Of a DNA stretch of 64,000 nt, positions 13,251 to 24,377 are shown in pieces (the stretch's first letter is position 1; each line of letters opens with the position of its first letter). The notes beneath the pieces were generated by a model, which ran no database searches, had not been told where the DNA came from, and was given only the letters and a program-made list of their open reading frames with translations. A program made the position numbers and the translations under genes. The stretch spans positions 1 through 64,000 of the forward strand of contig NW_020312130.1 in NCBI RefSeq assembly GCF_002999335.1, given 5' to 3'. This stretch comes from Cyclospora cayetanensis (lineage: Eukaryota > Apicomplexa > Conoidasida > Eucoccidiorida > Eimeriidae).

Positions 13251-13596
13251 CTCAGCTCTGCCCTTAAAGCCTCAACCCTGTTAGAGTTTGGCGTAATTGT
13301 ACCTGAGCGAGCAGCCTGTGAGCTACCACAAGGGTCTTTAGGGCTGAGACTGGCTGAGACAGAGTCTTGTTGCTCTGCAACAGCACACATGGTGTACAGT
13401 GTCAGAATCAGCACCCCAACAAAATGGCTGCTGCTGGGACCAGTCAAAAGCGAGAAACAGCGGCAGCAGCTTCACCACAGGATGCATTCCTTCAAAGCTG
13501 CGGCTGCTGTGTGCAAGGCGCCAGCAACCCCCAGCACTAAAGGCCAAGTGAAATGAAGACACCAGAATCAAGGGCAGCAGCAAAAATAGAAAGAAT
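13251..13596. other. Spacer or possible 3' exon of the Gln-rich gene
   Basis: The minus strand is open from 13338 to 13640 in a frame different from the Gln-rich gene and includes a hydrophobic segment (AEFFLFLLLPLILVSSF). If a splice or frame change joined it to the upstream Gln-rich ORF, that protein would gain a membrane segment. No convincing donor/acceptor pair was found. Confidence 0.3.
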
Positions 13597-14721
13597 TCAG
13601 CGGACCAGGAGCTCCCTTGCGAAGATCTCGGCTGTGTCAACGTAACATTCGCGCATGCTGCTCCCGTGACGGCTGACTCCCTTGGGGGTGTCTGAAATGC
13701 CGTTACTCAGGTTGCTGTTGCTGCTGCTGAGTCGCTCTTCTGCCATAGCATAGAAGAGCCGTGGAAGCAGGGCTAGTTCTGCTAGTCGAGGTGCCTCGAG
13801 TTCTCTCGACAAGGACCGCTGCAACAGCTTTTCAGCCAATGGGGGTAACCTCGCTGCCAAGGCTTTCCTTTTTGCTGCTGCTGTAACTGCAGCACTGTCA
13901 ATCAAAGAAGGTTCTAGCTCTGGAGCTGATGTTGCACCGGTGTTTGCAGTGTCAGGGCATGCAAGAGCCCCCTCTGAAGCAGCAGCACCTGCTGCAGCCA
14001 CATTGCCGGAAAGCAGTTCACTCGAATTGCGCTGCTGGCTGTCGCGAGGAGCAGAGAGACGACGCCTCCTGGGGGATCCTCTGTCGGGGTTCTCACAAAA
14101 AGATCGATGCCGCAGTAGCTGCTGCTGGAAGTGCCGCTGATTTTGCTGATTATTGTGCAGCTTCTGCAACATCAGCTGCTGCTGCTGCATCAATGCTTGC
14201 TGCTGCAGATAGTGCTGCGTGGTCAGCTGCTGCTGTTCTGGCAGAGAAGCCCCCTGAGGCAGCAGCAGCTGCTGGTGGTGGTGATGGTGCAGCACGTGCT
14301 GTTGCTGCTGCTGCTGCCATTGTTGCTGCACTGGCTCTTCAGGTTTCAATTGCTGCAGTAGCTGCTGCGAAGACTCGTGGCAATTCTCCCTTTGGAGGGC
14401 CTGCAGGTACGAAGGCTGCGAAATCTGTCCCTGTTGCTGCAGCAGCTGCTGCTGTAAAAGCTGTTGCTGCAGTTGATTCTGCTGCAGATTCTGCTGTTGC
14501 ACCAGTTGTTGCTGCAACGCATGTTGCTGCTGTAGCTGCAGTTGCTGCTGCAATTGCAGTTGCTGCTGTAGCTGCAGTTGCTGCTGCAAGTGCTGTTGCT
14601 GCTGCAGTTGTTGTTGCAGCTGGGGGTGCTGCAAGTGCAGTGGCTGCTGCTGCTGCTGCAACTGTGGCTGCTGTTGCAGCTGTGGCTGCTGTTGCAGTTG
14701 CTGCTGCCCTTGTTGCTGCAT
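13597..14721 (-). CDS. Gln-rich low-complexity protein
   Basis: Single open frame of 374 residues from the ATG at 14721. The first ~230 residues are poly-Gln with Leu and His interruptions, coded almost entirely by CAG/CAA. The C-terminal ~140 residues are ordinary sequence: a basic patch (RGSPRRRRLSAPRDSQQR), an Ala-rich stretch, then a helical region (AARLPPLAEKLLQRSLSRELEAPRLAELALLPRLF) and SMRECYVDTAEIFARELLV before the stop. No family was recognised. A CTAG just upstream (about 14738) could be a splice acceptor, so the ATG may not be the true start. Because it precedes the kinase on the same strand, it could alternatively be that gene's N-terminal part. It is divergent from RFC5. Confidence 0.6.
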   Translation of the reverse strand: MQQQGQQQLQQQPQLQQQPQLQQQQQPLHLQHPQLQQQLQQQQHLQQQLQLQQQLQLQQQLQLQQQHALQQQLVQQQNLQQNQLQQQLLQQQLLQQQGQISQPSYLQALQRENCHESSQQLLQQLKPEEPVQQQWQQQQQQHVLHHHHHQQLLLPQGASLPEQQQLTTQHYLQQQALMQQQQLMLQKLHNNQQNQRHFQQQLLRHRSFCENPDRGSPRRRRLSAPRDSQQRNSSELLSGNVAAAGAAASEGALACPDTANTGATSAPELEPSLIDSAAVTAAAKRKALAARLPPLAEKLLQRSLSRELEAPRLAELALLPRLFYAMAEERLSSSNSNLSNGISDTPKGVSRHGSSMRECYVDTAEIFARELLVR

Positions 14722-15547
14722 CACATCTTGTGTCTAGTGAGCGCGCAGGTGTTGCTGCAGAGAGCTACTTCAACAAGTTCCTTAGGTCGCTTTCACGTGC
14801 AACGTCTAGCTGGACACGGGGAGTGCTGCTTTGGCAGTAGCAGCAGGAGAGACACAGAGTGCCCTTTTGTTGTGGTGCCTTTGAAGAAGTAGTAGGGAGG
14901 CGGAGGGCAAGAAGGCGTTAAGACACCAAAAGCAGTGCTAAATACTGCTGATCAAAGTTGCTGCTGCCGCTGCTGCTGACTCAACGCCAGCAGCAGCAGC
15001 AAGTGAAAGCAGCCACTGGAAGTTGCCCCAATCGATGTCATCGTGAAGGCCAGAAGAGCTGTAGGCTTTTTGATGAATCATCTATCGGCATCACATCAGA
15101 TCCACAAGCCGCAGGAGCTCCTTGACCAGTGCCGCCGCGATAGCAGCAGCTGCTGCGGTGGGGCCCCAGGGGCCCCCCGTCCACCCACCCCTACCCGCAA
15201 CAACCCTCGATGCGCAACTGTTGCAAGGCGGACAATGGTCTCTCGAAGCGGCGTAGCTTGTCATTTTAGCTTAGTGTAGTCCCAATTTCAGCAAAACACG
15301 TCTTCCGGAGACGCTCTCCCGCAACACCTCGCTGGAAGTTCACGTTCCTGCCCTCGCTGCTGCTGCTGCTGCCGACAGGTTCTCTGAGCAGAATACAACT
15401 GGCAGTCCGAACCAGGAGAAGGAGGAGCAGCAGCCACAAAGCCGCCCTCCCAGCTTCTCATGCCGCTGGGCAACACCTACCGCCGCAGAGACAGGCCTCC
15501 ATCCCTTCACAGCGAGAGTAGCAGCAGCAGCAAGGGCAGCAGATAAA
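14722..15547. other. Divergent intergenic region
   Basis: This lies between the Gln-rich gene (-) and RFC5 (+) and presumably holds promoters for both. It contains short CAG/CTG clusters (about 14950-15010, 15140-15160, 15350-15370). Open frames are short and look like echoes of low-complexity DNA. Confidence 0.4.
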
Positions 15548-18500
15548 ATGGACGAAAATAGGAACCCCCAGGACCACGCAGAACGGCCTTCCGCGACAAT
15601 TCCAGAGGATATGGACTTGCCTTGGGTACAGCTGAGACAGAAGCCCTTTTTGGCCATGCGATCCTTCGAACCTCCGCGGAAGAGGCAGCATGTCGCCATT
15701 CAAAACACCGATACTCCCTATCCGCCATGGACAGCCAGGGATAGGACCCGCAGCCTCGGATTGATCATAAGTTTGGGGGCCTCTTGTGGTGTGGGTTCCT
15801 CAGGTGGAGCGCTATCGTCCAAAGACGTTAAGTGACGTCCTCTCCCATGATGACATCATTCAAACGAGCAAGTCTCCGTCCGAACCTTGAGTCCTCAGCC
15901 TCAGAAAGCAGCTGAGTTGCGCCTCTTCAAAGCACAAAACATGTCTCTTTGGACATCTCTTGCAGGCTAGGGCTTTTTGCGGGTTTGTGCGTACAGTCCA
16001 GCGATACCTCGACAAGGGTCAGCTGCCGCATCTCCTTTTTCACGGCCCTCCAGGTAAGAAGCTCCCTTCGCAGTCTATGTATTTCTTCTTCGGTGCCTTG
16101 AGGATGTCGCATGGATTGGAAGCCTTCCCGAGGCTCTAACGTGGTGACAGTTGCACTGGGCCTCTCGCCACACGGCTTCCGTGCCGTGCCCCGTGTTAGG
16201 TCATAAAGAATTAAACTTATGGATGCATCATGCGCAGGAACTGGAAAAACTTCCACTATTCTCGCAGTGGCTCGGCAGCTGTACGGCACGCAGCAGGCTT
16301 CCCATGTTCTCGAGGTAGGGAGAGGGCCCTAAGACCTTCCTCGCAAGCACTCAGCAGGATGTCTCCTCCCTGACATCTACACCCAGCCCTTAGCCGCTGA
16401 ATCCCTGCTCAAGCAGACAGCAATGCAGATTCTATCTGTCCGGCTTTCTTTTTTGTGCATGGTATGGTGTTCAATACGCGTTTTCACATTGCTGTGTTGC
16501 TCTTTTTTCTGCCTGTTCTGGTATCTCCTTGGTGCAGCTAAACGCGTCGGATGACAGAGGCATCGGATCCGTAAGGGAGCTTGTGAAGACCTTTGCTGAG
16601 ACGACCTCCGCTTCCTTTTCTATGTACGCGCATATTTAGTCACGCGACAATGGGAGTTCAGAGGGCTTGGAAGAGCGGCGATCGGCTGCACAGCCTTTCG
16701 ACTACGCATGACCAGCCCTTCCCACAGTGGTGCTAGCCCCCTTCCCCTTTTGGAAGCCTGTTTTGGCACACCCCTGAACAGTGCGTGCGAGGGGACAGTT
16801 TGACGAAGGGTTCATTCACAGGCTTATAAGGCCTTAGGGTGTTAGGTTTCTTGTTTGCAGGTCAGGACCCTCAAGGCTACCGAAGCTGAAGTTGATTATT
16901 CTGGACGAAGCAGACCAGATGACGTCTGCCGCGCAAAATGCACTTCGGAGAAGTCAGGGATTTTCGGCAAATTAAAAAAAGGGGCTGCTGGTATTGCTGC
17001 TGCTGGGATATGCCTCTTGCTACAAAGGCAGAAGGTGTGGCGCCGTTGATGGGGGGGACGGGGCATGGGGAAGGGATGGATGCATGCGAACGAATGGAAT
17101 ACCAATTTATTGCTCGCTTGGGGCTTTGGGTTCGCAGTTATGGAGACGTATGCTCGCAACGTGAGATTTTGCTTGATCTGCAACTTAGTCAACAAAATTA
17201 CTCCGGCCATCCAATCTCGATGCACCAGGTACTCTGAAACGGACTGTCGTTTCAGCAAACGTTGCTGCTTCAGTGGCTGCTGCCCTTGCTTTGATTCTCT
17301 TTACGGCCGCCGCTGCCGCCATGCATCCTAGCTGATCCTATTGTTGAGCATGTGCTGTGTGCACCTCTTGTCCGCAGCATGCGATTCACACCCCTGAAGC
17401 CAGAGGCGGTGAGGCTAGGGTGTGGTAGGGTTTACAGCATAGCGTTCAGGCTGCACAGTGAAGGTCATGAGATCTGAGGTGGAGTCTTAATGGTTGAGCT
17501 CGCAGTGTTTGGGTTGTGTTTTAGCTAAGGCGAAAGGCAGAAGAAGCTGCTAAGCTGGAGAAGTACGTCTCACTAAACCTAATTCCTGGATCGCCGATGG
17601 CAGTATTCCCCGAGCGCGTCTTGGGGTCTAGGAGTCGGTTTTGCATATAATTTGCATGTTCGCAGCATGACGGTGACCGAAGACGGATATGAGGCTCTCA
17701 TACAAATCGGTGAGCAGGAGGTCTCTGCTGGATGGACGAGGGGAAGCCTGCCACGGCTTGCTTTGCAGGGCTTGGCGCTGATGGCTTGGAATGTTTGCTT
17801 TTCGCTGCAGCGAGTGGAGACATGCGTCGGCTCCTGAATTGCATGCAGGTGAGTTCTGGTGTGTCGGGTGGAGGGCCTCGCTCTTCCAGAATCCGTGCTT
17901 GTGTATAGCGCGACGACCCGAGGTTGACGATTCGAGAGTTTTGCGGACGGAATTCGTTGCAGGCAGCAAGCATGGCGCATCCTGGGGAACCTCTGGATGG
18001 GGAGTTGATTCATCGCGTGCTGGGACTGCCACAGCCCAGTGAAGTTAAGGCCCTTATGCAAATCCTGCTGGAGAGAGACTTGAAGACTTGCTCCGCTGGT
18101 GTGTTCCAATTCCGCAGCAGCCACTGACGTAGCCCCCTCGTGGCGCTACACCCTACAACGCGAACGCCCTCGGTGGCTTCAAAGCGTTTGAAGGCTGGAG
18201 TACCGTAGGCGTAGGAGGGTCATCATTCTGCCCTTTAAGTGACCCCATGGTCTTTGCGCCTGGGCGTGTGTTTTGCAGAGTTCCACGGATTGGTCACCCG
18301 TCGGGGTTACTCAATTCGAGATTGGACAGAAGGTAGGGCGAGACATTGCAAGGCAGCATCCCTTGGCTTTCTAAAGAGCTAAGACGGCCCTTCTTCACCA
18401 CTTGGGACGATGCTGGAGTCTCCCTTGCCTTCCTCGTGGGCCTTCGTACACTTCACCGCTCCGTGTCTCACACCTGTCTATCAAGGCTTAACCAGACGCG

Positions 18501-19011
18501 AGGCATCGCGGCTTCCTCTGCAGCTACTTGAGAATAAGCTCAGCCTGGGGGTTCAAGCTTTGCTTTGCTTGCAGCCCTGCACAACGAGTTGAGGGCCATG
18601 AAGCTGCCAGTCCCCGTGGCCATAACCCTTGTAACGCGCCTCGCAGACATAGAGTGAGAACTAGGGATTCTGCAAGCTTAGACCTATGACCCTTGGCATA
18701 AACCCCGAATCTCGTCGAACCCATAAAACCCTGTATCTCTCACAGCTGCAGAGGGGAGGGCCTATTCTACGGTGTCTGCGCAGGGAGCGGCTCGCTCTTG
18801 GCTCGGGGGAGTTCGTTCAGGTAAGTACACTCCCTAAACTTTGATTAAAATTCTTGCTTCCCCGACCCAACTCCGGAACCAAGCAAGTGGCCAATCCAAA
18901 AAACATAATGGTGTCTGCTGCGTACAGCTCCATGCAATAATCGCGGCATTTTTTGAGGCCCGCCACGCTCTGCATGCCTCCCATACTCCGATAACGGCCA
19001 CTGCAAGCTAG
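15548..19011 (+). CDS. RFC5: Replication factor C small subunit, RFC5 type (yeast Rfc3)
   Basis: Sixteen exons fit exactly in phase: 15548-15625, 15804-15867, 15997-16053, 16238-16314, 16538-16623, 16861-16952, 17138-17228, 17378-17408, 17525-17562, 17666-17709, 17811-17848, 17963-18098, 18279-18332, 18575-18653, 18784-18820, 18928-19011 (361 residues, normal for the family). Visible motifs: LPWVERYRPKTLSDVLSHDD at the N terminus, Walker A GPPGTGKTS (about 64-72), ELNASDDRGIGSVR, Walker B LIILDEAD (about 132-139), SRC arginine-finger motif (178-180), SGDMRRLLN sensor 2, and the C-terminal LADIEERLALGSGEF plus AIIAAFFEAR. The C-terminal signature and the LPHLL lead-in to Walker A match RFC5 better than the other small subunits. 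It loads PCNA at primer-template junctions in the nucleus. Intron 2 has a GC donor. Introns are short and contain telomere-like TTAGGG fragments. Confidence 0.95.
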
Positions 19012-19326
19012 CCGCAGCCGGCGCTGACAAGGTAGCCACAGTTTTCCTGCTCTACAGCAGGCCCCACAGTCGAAGAAGGAAGCCTCCACATGAAGAGGCT
19101 CCAAACCATGGGGAATCTGCGGTCCTTTGATGGGAGGCTCAGCCTGAGCCATAGGGTGCAGAGCTGTCCCAAATCCTTAAGAATGCACACTATTGGACTT
19201 CCATAAGAAGCAGCCTAGGGCTTTGGTATTGGCAGGATTTTGCTGCAATCCTTGCTCTGGACAAATACTACGACGGGGTTGAGACATGTGCCGGCAGCCC
19301 CAAAATTCGTGGGTGGGCTTTGAAGT
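19012..19326. other. Spacer between convergent genes
   Basis: RFC5 and the minus-strand gene at 19327 end toward each other here. The minus strand is open from 18817 to 19152, overlapping the last RFC5 exon, and seems to be a chance frame. Nothing else was seen. Confidence 0.5.
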
Positions 19327-20089
19327 TTAGCAGCAACCAAACCACTTTTTATTGCCCTTTCTGCGGATATGCTTAGGCTGTTCTACATCCTTGTTTTCTG
19401 GTGTCGGTACTGCGGCTACACATGCTGCCGGGTTTATCATCCCATAGGGGTCGTAGTATGCGGGACCTGGCAAGGAGAAGCTCTCCACAGAGGGCAGTGC
19501 AAACTGGTTCATCATACCCTGAAGCCCGCAGTACACAGCAACGGAACGCACTGGCTCAAAACCGAAGGGCCATGGTAACTTCCTATCCCTCATTCGCCGA
19601 GGGCCCACCAGACCGTGTGAGCATACCCCTACTGCATCAGCACGCAGACCCTTGATGTGGTGAGGGGCCAGCCAATACACTCAAAACCCTTGAAATCCCC
19701 GACTCAGCAGGAAAGGGGGCAAGTGGTACACAAATGATTCAGCCCTACAAGTATCCTACCGGATAATACGGTCCTCCGGTGGGCGGGGGAGGCATGTTGA
19801 GCGCGTAAGGAGATCCGTAGGGACCATACATAGCGGTTTGATTGGCGAAGGCGGCAATCTGGGCCTGCGTGGCGTCCACTGGACCCCCCGCCTCCAGCAT
19901 TCCGGGGTAGCCATGGGTGATGCCTTGTGCAGCCAGCTGTTGCTGCACCATAAGAGGAACCTGCTGCTGCATCTGAGGGCCCTCACCGGCTCCAGATGAT
20001 CCAGGGTATCCCTCGCGACCAGTGGCCGAGGCCCCGGCTGACGGAGACCCTTCCACCGACCCAGGGTTTGCTGCTGCTACTGTTGCCAT
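19327..20089 (-). CDS. Pro/Gly/Tyr-rich protein ending in Cys-Cys, unidentified
   Basis: Two exons, 19760-20089 and 19327-19518, joined in phase 0 (CCG before a GTAGGA donor; CTTCAG acceptor), give 173 residues. The N-terminal half is Ala/Gly/Ser then Gln-rich. The middle is Pro/Tyr-rich (MYGPYGSPYALNMPPPP, then PGPAYYDPYGMINP across the second exon). The C terminus is strongly basic and ends KKWFGCC. A basic cluster followed by terminal Cys-Cys is a typical site for lipid attachment, and several apicomplexan inner-membrane-complex proteins end this way, so a pellicle role is possible but unproven. No alveolin Val-Pro-Val repeats are seen. The ATG follows a plausible short 5' region. Confidence 0.72.
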
Positions 20090-21947
20090 TGTAGCGGTAT
20101 ATTGAGGATATTGACGCTGCAGTGGCTGACGTTGTTGCTGGGATTTAAAACGACAAATGAATATACACTACCTACTGACCCATAAGTAGACATTCTCGCA
20201 AAGCTAAATCTACCAAAGGCAGGCCGGCAGCACCGGACCACTCCGGCCGCCGGCTGCTGAGGCTGCATACCTCTTGAAGATCCGGTGGCTTGTTGCCCGA
20301 CGACCCTCTTCAGCAGATTTTCAAGTGAAATATATTAATTTCGAGAGAAATACGTAAAAGGGAATAGAAAAGACCAAAACTTCCCCTACTTTTCTGCCGT
20401 ACTTCGGGCCCGACCAGCCACAGTGCTGTCGAACACCTAGTTTTAGATCGCCAGACAATCGTTCTTAAATTTTACAGAGCAGACACGCCTCTTGAGGAAC
20501 TTAAACATTTCATGAGTCAAGGGATATGGTGCATCAGAGAGCTGTTGACTACTGCAGTGCAAGTGACCTGGCATACATTTCAGATGTATTGGGCAAACTG
20601 TACTTGACTATATAACTGTTCAGTCACTCTCTTTCTAAAAATTGAGCTCAATAGCCTGGTTGTTCCTTTCTTTCATTAGCTGCAGAGCGGAGGCAGATGC
20701 ACGACACGGCAAAATACTGCTTGTGTGGTAGGTTGCAGTGTGCAACAGTATGCGAAATGTGACAGATTATTGTACCTTACACGCCTGATGTCATTTCCTC
20801 CAGCGGCCTGTAGCTCTAAGGGGTGGGGGAATTGAGAGGCTGGATACCTGGGGAGGAGCGCGCTATAAATCCTGTTCAGTACACTCTTGCTACTGAGTGT
20901 CTCCGGATTAAGAGCATAGGAAGATTATCATTTCAAGTACGAAGTGCAACACTCATAATCAAGAAGGAACAAGGAAACTAAGACATCGCGCACCGCTGCT
21001 CCTAGCCCTTTAGCCCCAGTCCAAGCCTCCCGTCCGTTCTATAGATAGGTGTTTTCATCCCAAGCAGAGCCAGGCCGCATAGATTCAGCGTTCGAGAATT
21101 TACATGCTGCTTAAAAATTCACCTTCCCGCCATGTTTGCAACAAATAAGAACAGCAGCGTTTCGAATTTTCTGGTGATGTGATATTGGACGCAAGAGTAA
21201 GAATGTAGGGGCTACAGAATATATGTGGGGGGTTATTGCTTGTAACAAGGCATCATAGAAAATGCTGCATATGGTTTGCTCGACTCTACGCCAAATCCGA
21301 ATCATAGCCTACTAACAAGCATGTCGTTCCCTGCGTGGTTTCCATGCAATTTGGGACTAGACACTTCATATGCTGTGGAGGGCGTGGAATTTGGCGCTAG
21401 AATATTTTGAAAAATGCAGGTGTTGGATCTACTTTAAGATAATCCCTTGTTTCCAGTCCTGCCTCCTTTAATTACATACATTCTTACCAAAAGTCACTTT
21501 AACTAGCGATGAAGGCAAATGAAGACAAATTTGCGAGCACACAACTCGTCATTTAATGTGTTTTATGCCCGCAGCCCAAAACTGTTAAAACTCAGCTTGA
21601 ACTCCCTGATCCGAAACAGCAACCAACAAAGGGATTGGCTAATGCTTTAATTGAGCAGGATCGGAACTAAGGGGTTGGACACCGCCCTACGCCCAAGCTG
21701 CTAACATACATATAATATATATTATATAGACACACGCAATTGCACAGACTTGCAGGTGTAACGACTGTTGGGACATAGAGGTTGTGATAGAATATAAGCG
21801 TCTGTGGAGGGTCGACGAGGTCAAACGGTGCGGCGAGACACAGGTAGGCTGTAATCTGGAGCATGGATTTGCTCGGGCGGACGAAGGTGATTCCGATGTG
21901 ATATGCTCCACCCCGAAGTGCCCATTGCCGCACACATTCTTCTTTTA
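20090..21947. other. No convincing gene
   Basis: A repeat-poor stretch with only short open frames on either strand and no recognisable motif. It separates the start of the Cys-Cys protein gene from the 3' end of the coiled-coil gene. An ATATAT-rich patch lies near 21705-21730. Confidence 0.5.
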
Positions 21948-24377
21948 TTACGGCTCCACAACATCTAGAGGTGGATCGACTGGGGGGGCCTCAAAAAACG
22001 CAGCGGACTCATCTTGTAACCGGCCGTCCAGTGACCGTCGTTTCTGTTCAGCCGCCCAGCTGCCATGAGACATTGAAACTCTCTCCATTACCTTCTCCGC
22101 CGTATCCTGCTCACATACCCAACACAAGACACAATGAACCAGTGATGCGCGAAGCCACAAGGTAAGGCATCTGGCTGGAAGCCTCCGGAAGCACGTTAGT
22201 GCTACATGAAAACAAAACGAAGTTTAAAGACAGTGCAGATAATTTAGCATTAGGGATTATTTTCAGGCACTACAGTTTATGCTTTTAGGGATAGAAATGT
22301 ACCGTGAGAATCTCGGCAAACTCAAAAGTCATTTTCTCAACATCTTTCTGCAGGTGATGCAATGCCTCCTTGGACTGCTGGAGTTCGTGCTCCTTGGCAG
22401 CGCGTGTTGTTGCCAAGTCCGTCTCAGCCACAGCTGCGCGCACTCGCTACACTTGAAATGTAACAGGCCTCAACGGCCAGTAGACCAAAGCACCCTAGAA
22501 AACACCCTAGTAGGAACTGCACAGCGTCTGGGTAGACATGCACAGCTAAAAGGTGCCCTGGCACGTTTTCCAGAAAGAGTGGCTAGCTGCTGTCGTAGTC
22601 TTCAGTTGCATTTGTCCCAGCATAGTGAGCTAGTCGAAGTAGAATAAGCCTATTTTGCACTTTGGACATGCTGCTCAGTTTGCGTACCAACGTCTCCCTC
22701 CGCTGCTTGCAGCTGACTCTGCAGCCCCTGAATGAGCTGCCGGTGGTGTGCTTTAGCCTCGGCGTTGCGGAAGCTGAGTGTTGAAACATCAGAAAACATT
22801 TGTCTATCTTGCTCCACAAAAACCGCGTTGAGGGCTTCTATCTTCTCACGTAATGACTCTGCGGACCGCTCGCTCTTTTGCGTCTGCTCCTCCTGAAGCG
22901 CTGCAGGCAGCATCACCAGCTGAAACAAAAAGGCCCTACAAATGCACTGTTGTGACTCTGGGGACGAATACGCATACTGCAGCGACATATAATGTTTCTG
23001 GAGTAGTGCAACAGACGTGGTAGCACTAGTAGTGGAAGGAGAATGGGCAGTGGCCGGCGCGCAATGCAGGGTAGTGCTTGGTGGATAAACGGTTGGCGCA
23101 TGTGTATGCAAAGAGAGGAAAAGCAAGCGCATGCTTGGCCTTTCGTTGCAGCGCTCAGTAGAGTACAGCGGACAGCTCGAATGGGCCACCAGGGAGATAG
23201 TAACAGCCGTGTGCTTGCATGGCACACACTCCTTAAATAAGCTGCCAAGCGGGTACATGAAAATTGAAGGTCAATGTGGAGTCCGGTAGAGATGTGCAGA
23301 TAGCTGCTTTGACTAAGCCGAAATCAGAAAACCTAATCTTCATTTTCTCGGCCCTGGAGTGTTGGGGACTAAAAATACATCTGCGTACGCGCTGCACGCT
23401 TGTAAGTAGTAGTACCCGTTGTGTCACAAGTAAGAGTTTTCTATATCGACACCGCTCAACGCTTCTCAAAAGCAGGATGCACTGCATATCAAGACACAGA
23501 TGACCCTTAATAGAGATCTGTGTCGTCCTGCCAGTTATTTGACTAGTAGTACCTTTCCCTCGAAATCTACTCATGTCCACCTAGAACAGGTGCTGAAAGC
23601 GCGATACGAGGCCCCGTATGCAATTTTAACAGCGGAAAAACTTGCGCATAAAGACGCGTGCAAACCACTATACACATGCCAACATCTGTACGCTTGTGTA
23701 GACAGAGTTCTATGTGCATATATCCACTGGCACAAATGCATCTACAAGTCTCCACATACACATACATCGGCACTTCTATGCGTGTCTAGTTAGTACATGC
23801 ACTAGAAAAAAATTCTCAAGAGACCATCTGAACAGAGGTAGTATCTTAATAAGATTTACTTTAACTGAGTCTACACATCAAAAAATAAACAGCCACAACC
23901 CATGCGCCCAAAGCCTTCCGCCGCCGGGACTCGAACCCGGGTCGCGCGGGTGAGAGCCGCGTATCCTAACCACCTAGACTACGACGGATATCTGCTCCCG
24001 TTGAAACTGACGCTTAAACCCTAAGGTCTGAAGGCCTTAATAAAGCATGATTCCATGCTGCAAACTCCAAGTGCAAGTGTGAAGGTAAGGACTTGACTGC
24101 TGAAAAGGAATTTCGCCCTCAAGTCCTGTCAGGGAAGCAATGTGCACCAGTCACTGCAGGCAGTAGATCTTTGCTCGTCTGTACACAGGGTCTGCAATGG
24201 CACGAGGAGGCTTTTAGGGTCTGCGTCGGGGCCTGCAAAGCCCAACCCTTATATTTAAAGACTACAACACTTTGTTTCTTTACCAATGAGCTTCTCCAGA
24301 GTTTGGATGCGCCTCCTGAGTATTGCATTTTCGAGCTCATAATTATGCCCATCGTCCTTCTTGTTCTTCGCAGCCAT
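21948..24377 (-). CDS. Small coiled-coil protein, probable axonemal (DRC12/CCDC153-like)
   Basis: Minus-strand exons 24284-24377, 22661-22900, 22303-22433, 21948-22106 give 207 residues. Exon 1 encodes MAAKNKKDDGHNYELENAIL and a heptad-rich ILRRRIQTLEKLI. Exon 2 continues the coil (ALQEEQTQKSERSAESLREK, then an Asn/Ala stretch and SFRNAEAKAHHRQLIQGLQS). Exon 3 ends KDVEKMTFEFAEILT, and exon 4 continues DTAEKVMERVSMSHGSW with a Pro-rich tail. The length and the FEFAEIL-TxxKVMERV segment recall the nexin-dynein regulatory complex protein DRC12/CCDC153, which would fit a flagellated microgamete; this assignment is from memory of the family. The exon 2/3 boundary is the least certain (weak GTGCAA donor). 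A tRNA gene lies in the 1.4-kb first intron. Confidence 0.7.
23917..23988 (-). tRNA. tRNA-Glu (anticodon CTC)
   Basis: The reverse complement of these 72 bases folds as a complete cloverleaf. The acceptor stem TCCGTCG pairs with CGGCGGA (one G-T pair). The D arm is GTCTAGGTGGTTAGGAT. The anticodon stem CGCGG/CCGCG encloses the loop CTCTCAC, giving anticodon CTC. The T arm carries GGTTCGAGTCC. The internal A-box and B-box promoter elements are intact, there is no intron and CCA is not encoded. It sits inside the first intron of the coiled-coil gene, on the same strand. Confidence 0.97.

Noticed and set aside
13929..14840. 303-codon Ala-rich plus-strand ORF antisense to the Gln-rich gene
   Set aside because: Antisense reading of CAG repeats; the minus frame has non-repetitive protein-like sequence beyond the repeats.
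18817..19152. 111-codon minus-strand ORF overlapping the RFC5 3' end
   Set aside because: The last RFC5 exon (18928-19011) on the plus strand matches the family; the minus frame has no recognisable domain or splice partner.
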